A stretch of 29,263 nt of DNA. Source: Perkinsus chesapeaki. Its lineage: Eukaryota > Perkinsozoa > Perkinsida > Perkinsidae. Below are positions 29,247 to 29,263 of the stretch, piece by piece. The notes under the pieces were generated by a model. That model ran no database searches. It saw only the letters and a list, made by a program, of their open reading frames with translations, and was not told the origin of the DNA. Location of the stretch: assembly GCA_013115145.1 (NCBI GenBank), contig JAAPAO010000441.1, forward strand, positions 905 through 30,167, in the 5' to 3' direction. Made by a program: the position numbers and the translations under genes. The number at the start of each line of letters is the position of its first letter. The stretch's first letter is position 1.

Positions 29247-29263
29247 TACCCTACCCGAGGATC
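29247..29263 (-). tRNA. tRNA-Arg(CCT), array unit 4 (cut by window end)
   Basis: The 3' end of a fourth unit begins exactly 160 bp after unit 3 and matches the same 3' acceptor and T-arm sequence. The remainder lies outside the window, so the array continues. Confidence 0.65.

Overview
This window comes from the nuclear genome of an intron-dense, compact unicellular eukaryote. Nearly every gene is split by GT-AG introns, most of them only 35-50 nt long, and genes lie on both strands a few hundred bases apart. There are no bacterial operons or ribosome binding sites. The gene set (a RING-CH plus FHA protein, PHD/extended-PHD modules, a septin-like GTPase, a Wss1-type protease) fits a protist, perhaps an alveolate or a relative. 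That placement is inference; nothing in the sequence names the species. I rebuilt the exon chains by hand, by matching reading phase across GT-AG boundaries and keeping protein motifs intact, so boundaries of the smallest exons are the least certain part.

Layout, left to right. A 29-bp tandem repeat (4-177) opens the window. On the plus strand follow a five-exon gene for a small cysteine-rich, probably secreted protein (493-1126), a seven-exon gene of unknown function (1661-2835) and a very large multi-PHD chromatin-reader gene (2994-7989) with two PHD-extended PHD modules and a C-terminal PHD finger. On the minus strand come a five-zinc-knuckle CCHC protein (8851-9429), an intronless UVRAG/Atg14-like gene (9753-10625), a 12-exon RING-CH + FHA protein (12121-16161) and a four-exon gene of unknown function (16469-17208). 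After 2.6 kb without a recognised gene (with a degenerate 33-bp minisatellite), the plus strand carries a WLM/Wss1-like metalloprotease gene with a SUMO-interacting motif (19832-21338, 5' end not found), a complete UBE2K-type ubiquitin-conjugating enzyme with a C-terminal UBA domain (22050-24714), and a divergent septin-like GTPase (24886 onward) whose 3' exons, or a separate gene, run to 27970. The window ends with a perfect 17-bp hairpin (28477-28515) and a strictly 160-bp-period tandem array of tRNA-Arg(CCU) units on the minus strand.

Three genes belong to ubiquitin/SUMO biology: the RING-CH E3-like protein, the E2, and the SIM-bearing protease. They are independent transcription units, so the neighbourhood is suggestive at most. 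A second theme is tRNA-derived sequence. At least six further pol III B-box-like motifs lie in introns and intergenic gaps, several followed by T-runs, as expected of short tRNA-derived retroelements.
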